Positions 32,548 to 43,266 of a stretch of 64,000 nucleotides of DNA are shown here, piece by piece. Each line of letters opens with the position of its first letter. Positions within the stretch are counted from its first letter, which is position 1. The position numbers and the translations under genes were made by a program. The notes under the pieces were generated by a model. It was not told the origin of the DNA. It saw only the letters and a program-made list of their open reading frames with translations, and did not search any database. Source of the DNA: Bartonella doshiae NCTC 12862 = ATCC 700133 (lineage in GTDB: Bacteria; Pseudomonadota; Alphaproteobacteria; Rhizobiales; Rhizobiaceae); contig NZ_JH725094.1 in the NCBI RefSeq assembly GCF_000278155.1, forward strand, positions 41,685 through 105,684, read 5' to 3'.

Positions 32548-32796
32548 TCATTTAAATGTGTTTCTAAATGTTTTTAATAAAATTATTTGCAAGCGAATCA
32601 AAAATAATTCCTAATCCACCTTTTATTCGAGAATTTCTTCTTAAATCAGCCATTTTATGGGTGTGGGAAACTGTATTTCGCACATCTAAAACACTAACGA
32701 AAAGCTAAATCATTTCTAGAAAATTCTGATATACTAAAAAACTCTGATTCGCAAAAATTAGAGCAGAGTATTGGAAAAGCCATTTATTCATTTTGA

Positions 32797-32817
32797 ATTC
32801 TTCATAATATGAAGAAT
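32797..32817. repeat. AT-rich perfect inverted repeat near tRNA-Val
   Basis: ATTCTTCATA (32797-32806), a central A, TATGAAGAAT (32808-32817). On the minus strand it lies 28 bases after the tRNA-Val 3' end, where a terminator would be expected, but no T-run follows. Could fold as a 10-bp hairpin in RNA from either strand. Confidence 0.5.
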
Positions 32818-32845
32818 CAATAACTTAATATGAATATAAATTATA

Positions 32846-32921
32846 TGGTGGGCGATGAGAGACTCGAACTCCCGACATCCTCGGTGTAAACGAGGCGCTC
32901 TACCAGCTGAGCTAATCGCCC
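32846..32921 (-). tRNA. tRNA-Val(TAC)
   Basis: The 76-base gene has CCA encoded. The acceptor stem GGGCGAT pairs with ATCGCCC, the D arm is GCTCAGCTGGTAGAGC, the anticodon loop TTTACAC carries TAC between CCTCG and CGAGG, and the T-arm has GTTCGAGTC. All arms pair. It reads leftward like tRNA-Ser. Confidence 0.95.
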
Positions 32922-33029
32922 AATGTAATGATCAGCAACTGAATGGGCAAACCTTTAAGGAATTTTTTTTCCAAACGCAAGAATAAAGATGTTGTTAGAT
33001 AATTTTTTTGAAAAAATGTATAAGCCTGC

Positions 33030-33058
33030 TTGACATAAACGAATGAACCCCTTACACG
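33030..33058 (+). promoter_or_regulatory. Promoter of tRNA-Asp
   Basis: TTGACA (33030-33035), 17 bases, TACACG (33053-33058), with the tRNA starting at 33096. The 5' leader contains a small inverted repeat CCAATTAAATTGG near 33069-33081. Confidence 0.5.
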
Positions 33059-33095
33059 ACCGTTTATACCAATTAAATTGGTTCTAGAGAAGTGC

Positions 33096-33172
33096 GCGGG
33101 TGTAGCTCAGTTGGTTAGAGTGCTGGCCTGTCACGCCGGAGGTCGCGGGTTCGAGCCCCGTCACTCGCGCCA
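33096..33172 (+). tRNA. tRNA-Asp(GTC)
   Basis: The 77-base gene has CCA encoded. The acceptor GCGGGTG pairs with CACTCGC with one G-T, T8-A9 precedes GCTCAG, the anticodon loop CTGTCAC carries GTC between CTGGC and GCCGG, and the T-arm GGTTCGAGCC is standard. The following region to nuoA (33173-33514) has no clear gene. Confidence 0.95.
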
Positions 33173-33369
33173 TTTCATCATAAACTTCCATTTCGTGAGT
33201 ATAAGCGTTCTCTTCGCAAGGGTATTTACCTTATTGTGTGGCGGTCAGTTTTTAAGATATCCAACCATAAAGGGGATTGGTTTTGGGGCGTTTTCATGAA
33301 ATTTGGCTTTTCCTTTTTTCCGTTGTTTATAAGAATAGGACTTGCGTCTTTCTTTGCTCTGCGTTACCT

Positions 33370-33441
33370 ATGCCAACAGAAAATATCGCCCGACATGCCC
33401 TTGAAGCAGTACGAGCGGAATTAACAAAGCAGTTATCATAA
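33370..33441 (+). CDS. Doubtful 23-codon reading frame upstream of nuoA
   Basis: Starts ATGCCAACAGAAAATATC and gives PTENIARHALEAVRAELTKQ with a normal amphipathic helix look, then a stop at 33439-33441. The 340-base gap (33173-33514) otherwise has no gene. It could be a remnant of a larger gene, a leader peptide of nuo, or chance. There is no clear ribosome site. Confidence 0.2.
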   Translation: MPTENIARHALEAVRAELTKQLS

Positions 33442-33514
33442 TTTGGTCTATTGAATCTAGACAATGTTGAGTGATTGCGTTAATTCAGGCATCTTGTTAA
33501 GGTGGAAGAGGATT

Positions 33515-33880
33515 ATGACTCATTTATTGGGCTCTTATTTACCAGTTTTAGTTTTTATTGCTGTTTCGGCAGTTATTTCTGGAGTTCTTTTGGTTACACC
33601 TTACATCGTAGCATATCGTTCTCCCGATCCTGAAAAATTATCGGCTTATGAATGTGGGTTTAATTCGTTTAGTGATGCTCGCATGAAATTTGATATTCGA
33701 TTTTACTTGGTTTCAATTTTGTTTATTATTTTTGACCTTGAAGTTGCGTTTCTTTTCCCTTGGGCAGTTTCATTTGATTCAATAGGTATGTTTGGTTTTT
33801 GGTCGATGATTGTATTTTTGGCACTTTTAACAATTGGGTTTATCTATGAATGGAAAAAGGGAGCTCTTGAATGGGATTAA
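33515..33880 (+). CDS. nuoA: NADH-quinone oxidoreductase subunit A
   Basis: This 121-residue protein, normal for the family, has three membrane helices and the conserved loop with ECGF and [20 protein letters not shown]. NuoA is part of the membrane arm near the quinone-site entry of complex I. The reading frame is open to 33464, but the ATG at 33515 after GAAGAGGA fits the family length. It overlaps nuoB by 10 bases and begins the 14-gene nuo operon. Confidence 0.95.
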   Translation: MTHLLGSYLPVLVFIAVSAVISGVLLVTPYIVAYRSPDPEKLSAYECGFNSFSDARMKFDIRFYLVSILFIIFDLEVAFLFPWAVSFDSIGMFGFWSMIVFLALLTIGFIYEWKKGALEWD

Positions 33881-34452
33881 TCTCTAACAATTCAACGCTT
33901 ATTGCTCCAAAACCAAAAGGGATTATTGATTCTAATAAGGGTAAGCCTATAGGTTCTGATGATGAATTTTTCCGCAATATTCATGCTGAATTATCGGATA
34001 AGGGGTTTTTAGTTACCTCGGCGGATGCTCTGATAACTTGGGCACGTACTGGTTCTTTAATGTGGATGAGTTTTGGTTTGGCTTGTTGTGCTGTTGAAAT
34101 GATGCAATGTTCAATGCCTCACTATGATAATGAGCGTTTTGGATATGCACCGCGTGCTTCACCTCGTCAATCAGATGTAATGGTAGTTGCGGGGACTCTT
34201 ACAAATAAAATGGCTCCTGCTTTAAGAAAAGTTTATGATCAGATGCCAGAGCCGCGTTATGTGATTTCTATGGGATCATGTGCAAACGGTGGAGGGTATT
34301 ATCATTATTCTTACTCGGTTGTACGTGGGTGCGATCGTATTGTGCCTGTGGATATTTATGTTCCAGGGTGTCCTCCTACAGCGGAGGCATTGCTATACGG
34401 TATATTATTGCTGCAGAAAAAAATCCGTCGTACTGGTTCCATAGAACGATAG
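33871..34452 (+). CDS. nuoB: NADH-quinone oxidoreductase subunit B
   Basis: This 193-residue protein binds cluster N2, the last iron-sulfur cluster before quinone. Ligands are Cys-Cys in [11 protein letters not shown], and Cys residues in [15 protein letters not shown] and [14 protein letters not shown]. It sits at the junction of the peripheral and membrane arms. It starts inside nuoA, with AAAGGGAGC upstream. Length is typical for alphaproteobacteria. Confidence 0.96.
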   Translation: MGLISNNSTLIAPKPKGIIDSNKGKPIGSDDEFFRNIHAELSDKGFLVTSADALITWARTGSLMWMSFGLACCAVEMMQCSMPHYDNERFGYAPRASPRQSDVMVVAGTLTNKMAPALRKVYDQMPEPRYVISMGSCANGGGYYHYSYSVVRGCDRIVPVDIYVPGCPPTAEALLYGILLLQKKIRRTGSIER

Positions 34453-34466
34453 GGGGTGTTGTCACG

Positions 34467-35075
34467 ATGAATGCATCATTAATCGAACTTGAAACTTATT
34501 TGAAAAACAAATTAGGAGACAAACTTGAAGAAACTGTAATTGCATTTGATGAATTGACGATTATATCGCGTCTTGATGCAATTACAGATGTCTTGGTATT
34601 TGCTCGTGATGATTCTCGTTGTCAGTTTATTAATATTACAGACATTAGTGGTGTTGATTATCCTTTTCGTGAGAAGCGTTTTGATGTTTCATACCAATTG
34701 CTATCTCCTCGTCAGAATTTACGCTTACGTGTTAAAGTGCGTACAGATGAAAATACTCCTGTTGCTTCTGCTTGCTCGGTTTATCCGGGAGCCGAATGGT
34801 ATGAGCGTGAGACATACGATATGTTCGGAATTTTGTTTTCAGGTCATCCGGATTTAAGGCGTATTTTAACTGACTATGGATTTGAAGGATATCCTTTACG
34901 TAAAGATTTTCCTGTAACAGGATTTGTTGAATGCCGTTATGATAATGAAGCAAAAAGGGTGATTTATGAACCTGTTGTTTTGCGGCAAGAGATACGCAAT
35001 TTTGATTTTCTTTCTCCTTGGGAAGGGACGCAATATGCTTTGCCTTGCAATGAAAAAGCAGACAACAAAAAGTGA
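34467..35075 (+). CDS. nuoC: NADH-quinone oxidoreductase subunit C
   Basis: This 202-residue protein is the 30-kDa-type subunit of the peripheral arm. Conserved features are DITAVDYP-like [40 protein letters not shown], and [20 protein letters not shown]. It is a separate gene here, not fused to nuoD as in enterobacteria. The ATG at 34467 is preceded by AGGGGG. A 119-base AT-rich gap to nuoD has no gene. Confidence 0.95.
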   Translation: MNASLIELETYLKNKLGDKLEETVIAFDELTIISRLDAITDVLVFARDDSRCQFINITDISGVDYPFREKRFDVSYQLLSPRQNLRLRVKVRTDENTPVASACSVYPGAEWYERETYDMFGILFSGHPDLRRILTDYGFEGYPLRKDFPVTGFVECRYDNEAKRVIYEPVVLRQEIRNFDFLSPWEGTQYALPCNEKADNKK

Positions 35076-35194
35076 TATTGGTGCTGGTTGAAAATTGTAT
35101 AATAAGGACAAACATCTTATTTTTAATATTTTCAGTATGATAAAATTTTTTTCTGACATTTAATATGAAGTTTTAGAAAAGCAAGGGGTTGATT

Positions 35195-36385
35195 GTGGCT
35201 GAAGTTAATGTTCGGAACTTTAATATCAATTTTGGACCGCAGCATCCTGCAGCGCATGGGGTTTTGCGCATGGTTTTAGAATTGGATGGTGAAGTTGTTG
35301 AGCGTGTAGATCCGCATATTGGATTATTGCATCGCGGTACAGAAAAATTAATGGAAACAAAAACTTATCTTCAAGCTGGTCCTTATCTAGATCGTTTAGA
35401 TTATGTTGCTCCTATGAATCAGGAGCATGCTTTTGTGCTTGCGATTGAAAAATTATTGGGTGTTGAAGTTCCTAAACGAGGGCAGTTAATACGTGTTTTG
35501 TTTTCTGAAATTGGACGCATACTTAATCATTTACTTAATGTAACAACGCAAGCAATGGATGTTGGTGCTTTGACACCACCGCTTTGGGGATTTGAGCAAC
35601 GTGAAAGATTGATGATTTTTTATGAACGTGCATGTGGCGCACGTCTTCATGCAAATTATTTTCGTCCTGGTGGTGTGCATCAAGATTTACCAGAATCTTT
35701 AATTGAGGATATTGGTAATTTTATTGATCCTTTTCTTGTTGCTCTTGGTAAACTTGATGCACTTGTAACACCAAATCGGATTTTTAAGCAGCGTAATGTG
35801 GATATTGGCGTGGTAAGTATTGATGAAGCTTGGGCGCGTGGCTTTTCTGGTGTTATGATTCGTGGAGCTGGTGTGCCATGGGATTTACGTAAAAGCCAAT
35901 CTTACGAATGTTATGATGAAATGGAATTTGATATTCCTGTAGGTAAAAATAGTGATTGCTATGATCGTTATCTAATTCGTATGGAAGAAATGCGTCAATC
36001 AGCGAAAATTATGCGCCAATGTGTGGATCGTTTACTGAGTACTGAAAAAAATGGACCAGTTTCGAGTTTGGATCGCAAGATTGTGCCTCCAAAGCGTGGT
36101 GAAATGAAAAGTTCTATGGAAGCGCTTATTCATCATTTCAAGCTTTATACGGAAGGTTTTCATACGCCTCCTGGAGAAGTATATGTTGCTGTGGAAGCCC
36201 CGAAGGGTGAGTTTGGCGTTTATCTTGTTTCTGATGGCACCAATAAGCCTTATCGTGTTAAGTTGCGTGCTCCTGGCTTTGCGCATCTTCAAGCTATGGA
36301 TTTTTTAACGCGAGGTCATATGTTGGCGGATGCTACAGCTATTTTAGGTTCGATTGATATTGTTTTTGGGGAGGTTGATCGCTAA
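35195..36385 (+). CDS. nuoD: NADH-quinone oxidoreductase subunit D
   Basis: This 396-residue protein is the 49-kDa-type subunit that forms the quinone cavity with NuoB. It begins [20 protein letters not shown] and contains [16 protein letters not shown] and the C-terminal DIVFGEVDR. The start is a GTG at 35195 with AAGGGG upstream; a TTG two codons earlier is less likely. Its stop overlaps the start of nuoE (TAATG). Confidence 0.96.
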   Translation: MAEVNVRNFNINFGPQHPAAHGVLRMVLELDGEVVERVDPHIGLLHRGTEKLMETKTYLQAGPYLDRLDYVAPMNQEHAFVLAIEKLLGVEVPKRGQLIRVLFSEIGRILNHLLNVTTQAMDVGALTPPLWGFEQRERLMIFYERACGARLHANYFRPGGVHQDLPESLIEDIGNFIDPFLVALGKLDALVTPNRIFKQRNVDIGVVSIDEAWARGFSGVMIRGAGVPWDLRKSQSYECYDEMEFDIPVGKNSDCYDRYLIRMEEMRQSAKIMRQCVDRLLSTEKNGPVSSLDRKIVPPKRGEMKSSMEALIHHFKLYTEGFHTPPGEVYVAVEAPKGEFGVYLVSDGTNKPYRVKLRAPGFAHLQAMDFLTRGHMLADATAILGSIDIVFGEVDR

Positions 36386-37059
36386 TGTCCGTGCGCCGTC
36401 TTGCAGATGATGTTTATCAGCCCGCTGAGTTTTCTTTTACAAAAGAAAATCAGATATGGGTAAAAAATACCATAAAAAAATATCCTGTAGGGCGTGAGCA
36501 GTCTGCTGTAATTCCATTATTAATGCGTGCTCAAGAGCAAGATGGTTGGGTGACACGTGCTGCCATTGAGCATATTGCTCAGATTCTTTCCATGGCTTAT
36601 ATTCGTGTTCTGGAAGTTGCAACTTTTTACACTCAGTTTCAACTCAAACCCGTGGGAACAAAGGCACATATTCAGGTTTGTGGTACGACCCCTTGTATGT
36701 TACGTGGATCTGGTGAATTAATTAAAGTTTGTCAGAAAAAAATTCATCATGAACCTTTTGTTACTAATCAGGATGGAACCTTATCATGGGAAGAGGTAGA
36801 ATGTCTTGGTGCTTGTGTGAATGCTCCAATGGTTATGATTTTTAAAGATACTTATGAAGATCTTACAGCTGAGCGTCTTGAAGAAATTATTGATGCATTT
36901 GAAGTAGGTAAAGGTTCTGAAATAGCGGTTGGTCCGCAAAGTAGTCGTAAATCATCGGAACCAATTGGTGGTTTAACTTCTCTTATTGATGATGAGAAAG
37001 AAAAAAAAAGATCTCTCAAGTCTTCACAAAAAAAGGATAAAGAAAGAATCGAAACATAA
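36385..37059 (+). CDS. nuoE: NADH-quinone oxidoreductase subunit E
   Basis: This 224-residue protein carries the [2Fe-2S] cluster N1a: ligands in VCGTTPCMLRG and ECLGACVNAPMV. It is a thioredoxin-like subunit next to NuoF in the NADH-oxidising module. The last 45 residues are a Ser/Lys-rich low-complexity tail (EKEKKRSLKSSQKKDKERIE), longer than in many relatives. A 147-base gap to nuoF has no gene. Confidence 0.95.
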   Translation: MSVRRLADDVYQPAEFSFTKENQIWVKNTIKKYPVGREQSAVIPLLMRAQEQDGWVTRAAIEHIAQILSMAYIRVLEVATFYTQFQLKPVGTKAHIQVCGTTPCMLRGSGELIKVCQKKIHHEPFVTNQDGTLSWEEVECLGACVNAPMVMIFKDTYEDLTAERLEEIIDAFEVGKGSEIAVGPQSSRKSSEPIGGLTSLIDDEKEKKRSLKSSQKKDKERIET

Positions 37060-37206
37060 TTTAAGTATTTTTCTTGAGAAAGTATTTTATTATTCTACCC
37101 ATGATGGCAACATTTAACAAAAAGTAAGAAGTCTTGAAAAGATATTTAAAAATTGCGTTTGAGGAAAAGCGAAAAATGCTATGGAAAAAAGAAAAAAGGG
37201 TGGGGT

Positions 37207-38511
37207 ATGCTGGCTGATAAAGATCGCATTTTCACCAATCTGTATGGTTTAAAAGATAAATCATTAAAAGCTGCAATGTTGCGTGGGCATTGGGATGGTA
37301 CCAAGGCGATTATTGACAAAGGCCGTAATTGGATCATTGATGAAGTGAAGGCATCCGGTTTGCGTGGGCGGGGAGGTGCTGGTTTCCCTACAGGAATGAA
37401 GTGGTCTTTTATGCCAAAACAGAGTGATGGACGGCCTCACTATTTGGTTGTAAATGCGGACGAATCAGAGCCTGGAACATGTAAAGACCGTGATATTTTA
37501 CGACATGATCCCCATACTTTAATTGAAGGATGTGCATTTGCTACTTTTGCTATGGGAGCGAATGTCGCTTTTATTTATATTCGTGGTGAATATATTCGTG
37601 AACGTGAAGCGCTTCAAGCTGCTGTTGATGAATGTTATGATGCAGGTTTACTTGGTAAAAAAACGAAATATGGGCATGCTTGTGATATTGTTATTCATCA
37701 TGGAGCTGGTGCTTATATTTGTGGTGAAGAAACGGCTCTTCTTGAAAGTCTTGAGGGGAAAAAGGGACAACCTCGGCTTAAACCACCATTTCCTGCCAAT
37801 ATAGGGATTTATGGCTGTCCGACAACAGTAAATAATGTAGAGTCCATTGCCGTTGTTCCAACGATTTTGCGGCGGGGCGCTTCGTGGTTTTCATCAATTG
37901 GACGAGCAAATAATGTTGGAACGAAATTGTTTATGGTTTCAGGGCATGTTAATGCACCTTGTACATTTGAAGACGCTCTTGGTGTTTCATTCCGTGAATT
38001 AATTGAAAAACATACGGGTGGTGTTCGTGGTGGATGGAATAATCTTTTAGCAGTTATTCCAGGGGGGGCTTCTTGCCCAGTCGTTCGCGGTGAGGATATG
38101 ATCGATGCGATCATGGATTTTGATGGGATGCGAGATGTCGGGTCTTCTTTTGGTACAGGGGGGATGATTGTTATGGATAAATCAACCGATATTATCAAGG
38201 CAATTTGGCGTATAGCTGCTTTTTTTAAGCACGAGAGTTGCGGTCAGTGTACACCGTGTCGTGAGGGGACGGGTTGGATGATGCGTCTTTTAGGGCGTAT
38301 GGTTGAAGGAAGAGCGCAAAAACGCGAAATTGATCTTTTGTTTGAAGTGTCTAAACAGGTTGAAGGACACACTATTTGTGCGCTTGGTGATGCTGCCGCA
38401 TGGCCTGTGCAGGGGTTGATACGTAATTTTCGTCCGGAAATCGAGCGTAGAATTGAAGATTATACGCGAAATGTAGTCCAAAGCAAAAATATTGCTTTGG
38501 AAGCGGTGTGA
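37207..38511 (+). CDS. nuoF: NADH-quinone oxidoreductase subunit F
   Basis: This 434-residue protein binds NADH, FMN and cluster N3. [16 protein letters not shown] and [20 protein letters not shown] are the NADH and flavin sites, and [16 protein letters not shown] plus a later Cys give the [4Fe-4S] ligands. It is the electron entry point of complex I. The ATG at 37207 follows GGTGGGG; an upstream start at 37153 adds 18 Lys/Arg residues unlike the family. Confidence 0.96.
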   Translation: MLADKDRIFTNLYGLKDKSLKAAMLRGHWDGTKAIIDKGRNWIIDEVKASGLRGRGGAGFPTGMKWSFMPKQSDGRPHYLVVNADESEPGTCKDRDILRHDPHTLIEGCAFATFAMGANVAFIYIRGEYIREREALQAAVDECYDAGLLGKKTKYGHACDIVIHHGAGAYICGEETALLESLEGKKGQPRLKPPFPANIGIYGCPTTVNNVESIAVVPTILRRGASWFSSIGRANNVGTKLFMVSGHVNAPCTFEDALGVSFRELIEKHTGGVRGGWNNLLAVIPGGASCPVVRGEDMIDAIMDFDGMRDVGSSFGTGGMIVMDKSTDIIKAIWRIAAFFKHESCGQCTPCREGTGWMMRLLGRMVEGRAQKREIDLLFEVSKQVEGHTICALGDAAAWPVQGLIRNFRPEIERRIEDYTRNVVQSKNIALEAV

Positions 38512-38580
38512 TAAAGAATTCTGTTGCTAAGAGTAACGGAATGCAAGTTTTAAGTGGGTTATCCGCAGGCTGGATGAGTG

Positions 38581-40650
38581 ATGATAAATATCAAAGTTGA
38601 TGGTAAAGAGATTGAAGTCCCTGATTACTATACGTTGCTTCAAGCTGCTGAGGCAGCTGGTGCTGAAGTTCCTCGTTTTTGTTTTCATGAATCTTTATCA
38701 ATTGCTGGAAATTGCCGCATGTGTTTGGTTGAGGTTAAGGGCGGGCCTCCAAAACCTCAAGCTTCTTGTGCTATGGGAGTTCGCGATTTACGGCTAGGGC
38801 CTAATGGTGAAATCCCTGAAATTTTTACCAACACGGCAATGGTTAAAAAAGCACGTGAAGGTGTTATGGAGTTTCTCCTTATCAATCATCCTTTGGATTG
38901 TCCTGTCTGTGATCAAGGGGGAGAATGCGATCTTCAAGATCAAGCGATGCTTTATGGGCGTGATTGTTCTCGTTATAGTGAAAATAAGCGTGCTGTAGAA
39001 GATAAATATATTGGGCCACTTGTGAAGACAGTTATGACACGGTGTATCCATTGCACACGCTGTGTTCGTTTTACGACAGAAGTGGCGGGTATTTCTGAGC
39101 TTGGTTTGATAGGTCGTGGTGAAGATGCTGAAATTACGACGTATCTTGAAAAAGCAATGACATCTGAATTACAGGGAAATGTTATTGATCTTTGTCCGGT
39201 GGGAGCTTTAACTTCAAAACCTTATGCGTTTCATGCGCGTCCTTGGGAATTGGTTAAAACGGAATCGATTGATGTAATGGATGCACTTGGTAGTGCGATC
39301 CGCATTGATAGCCGCGGTCGTGAAGTGATGCGGATTATGCCGCGTACAAATGAAGATGTAAATGAGGAATGGATTTCTGATAAGACTCGTTTTATTTGGG
39401 ATGGATTGCGCACTCAGCGACTTGATAGGCCATATGTACGCAAAGATGGAAAATTTCAGCCTGTAAGTTGGACAGAAGCTTTTGCAAAAATTAAAATGGT
39501 GATTTCTAAAACCTTACCAGAAAAAATTGGAGCGATTGCTGGAGATCTCGCGTCTGTTGAGGAAATGTACGCACTTAAAACATTGCTTCTTTCATTGGGG
39601 TCAAATTTTTTTGATTGTCGTCAAAGAGGGATGATTCTATCTCCTGAATTGGGGCGTTCAAGTTATATTTTTAATCCGACGATCGCAGGTATTGAACAGG
39701 CTGATGCATTGCTTATCGTGGGATCTAATCCGCGTTATGAAGCCGCGGTTTTAAATGCACGTATTTTAAAGCGCCAACGGATGGGACATTTCCCCATCGC
39801 ATTAATTGGGGAAAAGGTCGATTTACGTTATCCTTATTCTTATCTTGGAGCAGGTACCAATGCATTGAGTGCACTTGTTCGTGGTGAAGATGCGTTTTTT
39901 TATGTGTTAAAAGAAGCTGAGAAACCACTTATTCTTATTGGGGAGGGAGCTCTTTCAGGTAAGGAAGGTTTATCTGTTTTAAAAAATCTTGCAAAATTAG
40001 CTGATAGTGTTGGAGCTCTTAGCGAGAAATGGAATGGGTTTGGTGTTCTTCACAATGCTGCATCAACTGTTGGAGGATTGGACATTGGTTTTACTTCCAA
40101 GCTTGGGGTTGCAAATATTCTTAAAACCTGTGAAGTTTTATTTTTACTTGGTGCTGATGAAGTGGAATTAGCCAATACAAAAGCTTTTACAATTTATATT
40201 GGTAGTCATGGTGATAAAGGTGCGCACGCTGCTGATGTTATTTTGCCAGCATCAGCTTATACTGAAAAATCAGGACTTTATGTGAATACAGAAGGGCGTG
40301 TTCAAATGACAAATCGGGCGGGTTTTGCCCCAGGTGAAGCAAAAGAAGATTGGGCTATTTTACGTGCTTTATCAGATATTTTAGAACGAAAGCTTCCTTT
40401 TGATTCGCTTTCTCAATTAAGACAGAATCTGTTTAATGATTATCCACACCTTTGTGCCATTGATGATATAGCGCCTTCCGATATAGATGATCTTAGAGTG
40501 CTTGGTTCACACATGATTGTTTTAGAAACACAAACGTTTCCTTCTATGGTAAAAGACTTTTATTTGACAAATCCGATAGCACGTGCTTCTGCCGTTATGG
40601 CAGAATGTTCATCTCTTGCAAAGAATCATGCTATGCAAGCTGTAGAGTAA
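38581..40650 (+). CDS. nuoG: NADH-quinone oxidoreductase subunit G
   Basis: This 689-residue protein has an N-terminal ferredoxin-like [2Fe-2S] domain with Cys34, Cys45, Cys48 and Cys63, then a Cys-rich [17 protein letters not shown], two [4Fe-4S] motifs ([10 protein letters not shown] and [14 protein letters not shown]) and a molybdopterin-oxidoreductase-like C-terminal half without a cofactor role in complex I. A GTG at 38578 is an alternative start just before the ATG. It relays electrons to the quinone end. Confidence 0.96.
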   Translation: MINIKVDGKEIEVPDYYTLLQAAEAAGAEVPRFCFHESLSIAGNCRMCLVEVKGGPPKPQASCAMGVRDLRLGPNGEIPEIFTNTAMVKKAREGVMEFLLINHPLDCPVCDQGGECDLQDQAMLYGRDCSRYSENKRAVEDKYIGPLVKTVMTRCIHCTRCVRFTTEVAGISELGLIGRGEDAEITTYLEKAMTSELQGNVIDLCPVGALTSKPYAFHARPWELVKTESIDVMDALGSAIRIDSRGREVMRIMPRTNEDVNEEWISDKTRFIWDGLRTQRLDRPYVRKDGKFQPVSWTEAFAKIKMVISKTLPEKIGAIAGDLASVEEMYALKTLLLSLGSNFFDCRQRGMILSPELGRSSYIFNPTIAGIEQADALLIVGSNPRYEAAVLNARILKRQRMGHFPIALIGEKVDLRYPYSYLGAGTNALSALVRGEDAFFYVLKEAEKPLILIGEGALSGKEGLSVLKNLAKLADSVGALSEKWNGFGVLHNAASTVGGLDIGFTSKLGVANILKTCEVLFLLGADEVELANTKAFTIYIGSHGDKGAHAADVILPASAYTEKSGLYVNTEGRVQMTNRAGFAPGEAKEDWAILRALSDILERKLPFDSLSQLRQNLFNDYPHLCAIDDIAPSDIDDLRVLGSHMIVLETQTFPSMVKDFYLTNPIARASAVMAECSSLAKNHAMQAVE

Positions 40651-40669
40651 GGGCAGAGGGAAAAGGACA

Positions 40670-41719
40670 ATGATGTATGATTTCTTTATGACTTGGCTCT
40701 TGCCATTACTCATTATAGTTGGAAAAACACTTCTCCTTTTAGTTGTTCTTCTTGTTTTAGTTGCTTACCTTCTTTACGCAGATAGAAAGATTTGGGCCGC
40801 TGTACAATTGCGTCGTGGACCAAACGTTGTTGGTCCATGGGGTTTGTTACAGTCTTTTGCGGATTTAATTAAATTTGTTGTTAAAGAGCCTATTATTCCT
40901 GCTGGTGCTAATAAGGGTGTTTTTCTGTTGGCACCTTTTGTGTCCGCTACACTCGCTTTATCAACGTGGGCTGTTATTCCAGTTAATGAAGGCTGGGAAG
41001 TTGCGAAAATTAATGTTGGTTTGCTTTATATCTTGGCTATTTCATCTCTTGAAGTTTACGGTGTCATTATGGGGGGGTGGGCGTCAAACTCTAAATATCC
41101 TTTCTTAGGGGCTCTTCGTTCCGCTGCACAGATGGTTTCTTATGAGGTTTCAATTGGGTTTGTGCTTGTAACCGTCATTTTAGTAAGTGGTTCATTGGAT
41201 CTTACAACAATTGTTCATAAACAAAGTTCTGGAATTGGTACGAGTCTTGGTCTTCCTTTTAACAGTTTTCTTGATTGGAATTGGCTCGTTCTTTTTCCAA
41301 TGTTTATTATATTTTTTATTTCTGCACTTGCAGAAACAAATCGTCCTCCTTTTGATTTGGTCGAAGCTGAATCTGAACTTGTAGCTGGTCATATGGTTGA
41401 GTATTCTTCAACACCTTACATGCTTTTTTTTCTTGGTGAGTATGTTGCTATTGTTTTAATGTGCGCATTAACAACCATTTTATTTTTAGGTGGTTGGTTA
41501 CCTCCCTTGGATGTTTGGTGGCTTAATTGGGTTCCTGGTATTATTTGGTTTGTTCTAAAGATTTGTTTTGTATTTTTTTGGTTTGCTATGGTTAAAGCAT
41601 TTGTTCCGCGCTATCGTTATGATCAGCTCATGCGACTTGGTTGGAAGGTTTTTCTTCCTCTTTCACTAGCGATGGTTGTGATAACTGCTGCTTTCTTAAA
41701 ATATACTGGTTTTGCTTAA
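40670..41719 (+). CDS. nuoH: NADH-quinone oxidoreductase subunit H
   Basis: This 349-residue membrane subunit has about eight helices. [20 protein letters not shown] and [20 protein letters not shown] are the conserved loops that line the quinone channel. It couples electron transfer to the proton pumps. A strong ribosome site AAAAGGACA precedes the start. Its gene lies 19 bases after nuoG. Confidence 0.96.
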   Translation: MMYDFFMTWLLPLLIIVGKTLLLLVVLLVLVAYLLYADRKIWAAVQLRRGPNVVGPWGLLQSFADLIKFVVKEPIIPAGANKGVFLLAPFVSATLALSTWAVIPVNEGWEVAKINVGLLYILAISSLEVYGVIMGGWASNSKYPFLGALRSAAQMVSYEVSIGFVLVTVILVSGSLDLTTIVHKQSSGIGTSLGLPFNSFLDWNWLVLFPMFIIFFISALAETNRPPFDLVEAESELVAGHMVEYSSTPYMLFFLGEYVAIVLMCALTTILFLGGWLPPLDVWWLNWVPGIIWFVLKICFVFFWFAMVKAFVPRYRYDQLMRLGWKVFLPLSLAMVVITAAFLKYTGFA

Positions 41720-41732
41720 GAGGAGCTCTCAT

Positions 41733-42224
41733 ATGTCAGGTCTTATTCAAGCAGCGAAATCACTCCTTTTATTGGAATTTGTGAGTGCTTTTTTCTTGGC
41801 AATGCGTCAGTTTTTTTCACCAAAGCCTACGATTAATTATCCTTATGAGAAGGGGGTTGTTTCTCAGCGTTTTCGTGGTGAACATGCATTACGTCGCTAT
41901 CCAAATGGTGAAGAACGGTGTATTGCATGTAAATTGTGTGAAGCGATTTGCCCTGCTCAAGCTATCACAATTGAAGCGGGACCGCGGCGCAATGATGGTA
42001 CGCGTAGAACTGTTCGTTATGATATAGACATGGTTAAATGTATTTACTGTGGTTTTTGTCAAGAAGCATGTCCGGTTGAAGCTATTGTCGAAGGTCCAAA
42101 TTTTGAGTTTGCGACGGAAACACGTGAAGAGCTTTATTATGATAAAGAAAAACTTTTATTGAATGGAGATCGCTGGGAGCGAGAAATTGCTCGTAATATA
42201 TTAATGGATGCACCTTATCGTTAA
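41733..42224 (+). CDS. nuoI: NADH-quinone oxidoreductase subunit I
   Basis: This 163-residue protein carries clusters N6a and N6b in two [4Fe-4S] motifs: [16 protein letters not shown] and [16 protein letters not shown]. It bridges NuoG and NuoB. The start at 41733 has GAGGAG and is preferred over 41712, which overlaps nuoH. The 96-base gap to nuoJ contains a hairpin TCGGATAATTTTTCCGA near 42245-42261 without a T-run. Confidence 0.96.
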   Translation: MSGLIQAAKSLLLLEFVSAFFLAMRQFFSPKPTINYPYEKGVVSQRFRGEHALRRYPNGEERCIACKLCEAICPAQAITIEAGPRRNDGTRRTVRYDIDMVKCIYCGFCQEACPVEAIVEGPNFEFATETREELYYDKEKLLLNGDRWEREIARNILMDAPYR

Positions 42225-42320
42225 GTGTATCGTTGAATGAGGTGTCGGATAATTTTTCCGATAAATTGTAATCTGGTATGAAGTGTTATACCAATTGTTT
42301 GATTAGTTGAGGAGAAGCCT

Positions 42321-42941
42321 ATGCTAACGGATCTAGCGGCGGCATTTTTCTATTTGTTTGCTTTTATTATGCTTGCGAGTGCTGTTGTTGTTATTACAGC
42401 ACGCAATCCTGTGCATTCTGTTTTGTTTTTAATATTAGCATTTTTTAATGCAGCAGCTTTATTTTTGCTTGCAGGAGCAGAGTTTTTAGGACTTATTCTG
42501 CTTGTTGTGTATGTTGGAGCTGTCGCTGTTTTATTTTTATTTGTCGTTATGATGCTTGACGTTGATTTTGCTGAGTTAAAGAGTGGAACTCTTCGGTATG
42601 CTCCTATTGGAGCTCTTATTGGCGTTATTATCGCTGTAGAATTGATTGTTGTTTTTGTGAGTAGCTATTTTTCTCCAGTCTTGAGAACACATGTTACGCA
42701 ACCAATGCCAGATTTAGCGCAGCGAACAAATACACAAGCATTAGGTGATATTCTCTATACGGATTATGTTTTCTATTTTCAAATTGCTGGAATAATTTTA
42801 TTGGTTGCAATGATTGGTGCTATTGTTTTGACACTTCGTCATAAGATAGGTGTAAAGCGCCAATCCATTGCAGTTCAAGTTTCTAGGACGGTGGAAAGTT
42901 CAATCGAAATCAAACAAGTTGAAACAGGCAAAGGCATTTAA
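42321..42941 (+). CDS. nuoJ: NADH-quinone oxidoreductase subunit J
   Basis: This 206-residue membrane subunit has about five helices, including [20 protein letters not shown] and [20 protein letters not shown], the family core. NuoJ is in the proton-translocating arm near NuoK. It starts with GAGGAGAAG upstream and ends 10 bases before nuoK. The C-terminal tail ([13 protein letters not shown]) is charged. Confidence 0.95.
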   Translation: MLTDLAAAFFYLFAFIMLASAVVVITARNPVHSVLFLILAFFNAAALFLLAGAEFLGLILLVVYVGAVAVLFLFVVMMLDVDFAELKSGTLRYAPIGALIGVIIAVELIVVFVSSYFSPVLRTHVTQPMPDLAQRTNTQALGDILYTDYVFYFQIAGIILLVAMIGAIVLTLRHKIGVKRQSIAVQVSRTVESSIEIKQVETGKGI

Positions 42942-42951
42942 GGGGAAAACT

Positions 42952-43260
42952 ATGCATATTGATATTTCTCATTATCTCACTGTTTCTGCTCTCATGTTTA
43001 CAATTGGCATTGCTGGGATTTTTCTCAATAGAAAAAATGTTATTATTATCTTGATGTCTATTGAGCTTATATTATTGTCCGTTAATCTTAATTTTGTTGC
43101 TTTTTCAGCGTTTCTTCATGATCTTGTTGGCCAGGTATTTTCTTTATTTATCTTAACAGTAGCAGCTGCTGAAGCGGCAATCGGTTTAGCAATTCTTGTC
43201 GTTTTTTTCCGTAATCGTGGTTCTATAGCGGTTGAAGATGTTAATGTGATGAAAGGCTGA
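42952..43260 (+). CDS. nuoK: NADH-quinone oxidoreductase subunit K
   Basis: This 102-residue membrane subunit has three helices with the conserved Glu in [20 protein letters not shown] and a second in [18 protein letters not shown]. They take part in proton transfer. The ATG at 42952 follows AAGGGG and gives the normal family length; the frame is open farther upstream. It ends six bases before nuoL. Confidence 0.96.
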   Translation: MHIDISHYLTVSALMFTIGIAGIFLNRKNVIIILMSIELILLSVNLNFVAFSAFLHDLVGQVFSLFILTVAAAEAAIGLAILVVFFRNRGSIAVEDVNVMKG

Positions 43261-43266
43261 CCAGTA

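Noticed and set aside
32302-32577. Plus-strand open frame across tRNA-Ser
   Set aside because: It is antisense to the tRNA and overlaps the XRE pseudogene end; no coding support.
33078-33299. Plus-strand open frame across tRNA-Asp
   Set aside because: It reads through the tRNA gene; shadow of RNA sequence.
33173-33514. Long gap before nuoA as a possible riboswitch or small RNA
   Set aside because: No conserved structure or terminator could be seen; only a doubtful 23-codon frame.
42245-42261. Hairpin between nuoI and nuoJ as a terminator
   Set aside because: Stem is only five base pairs and no T-run follows; the operon clearly continues.
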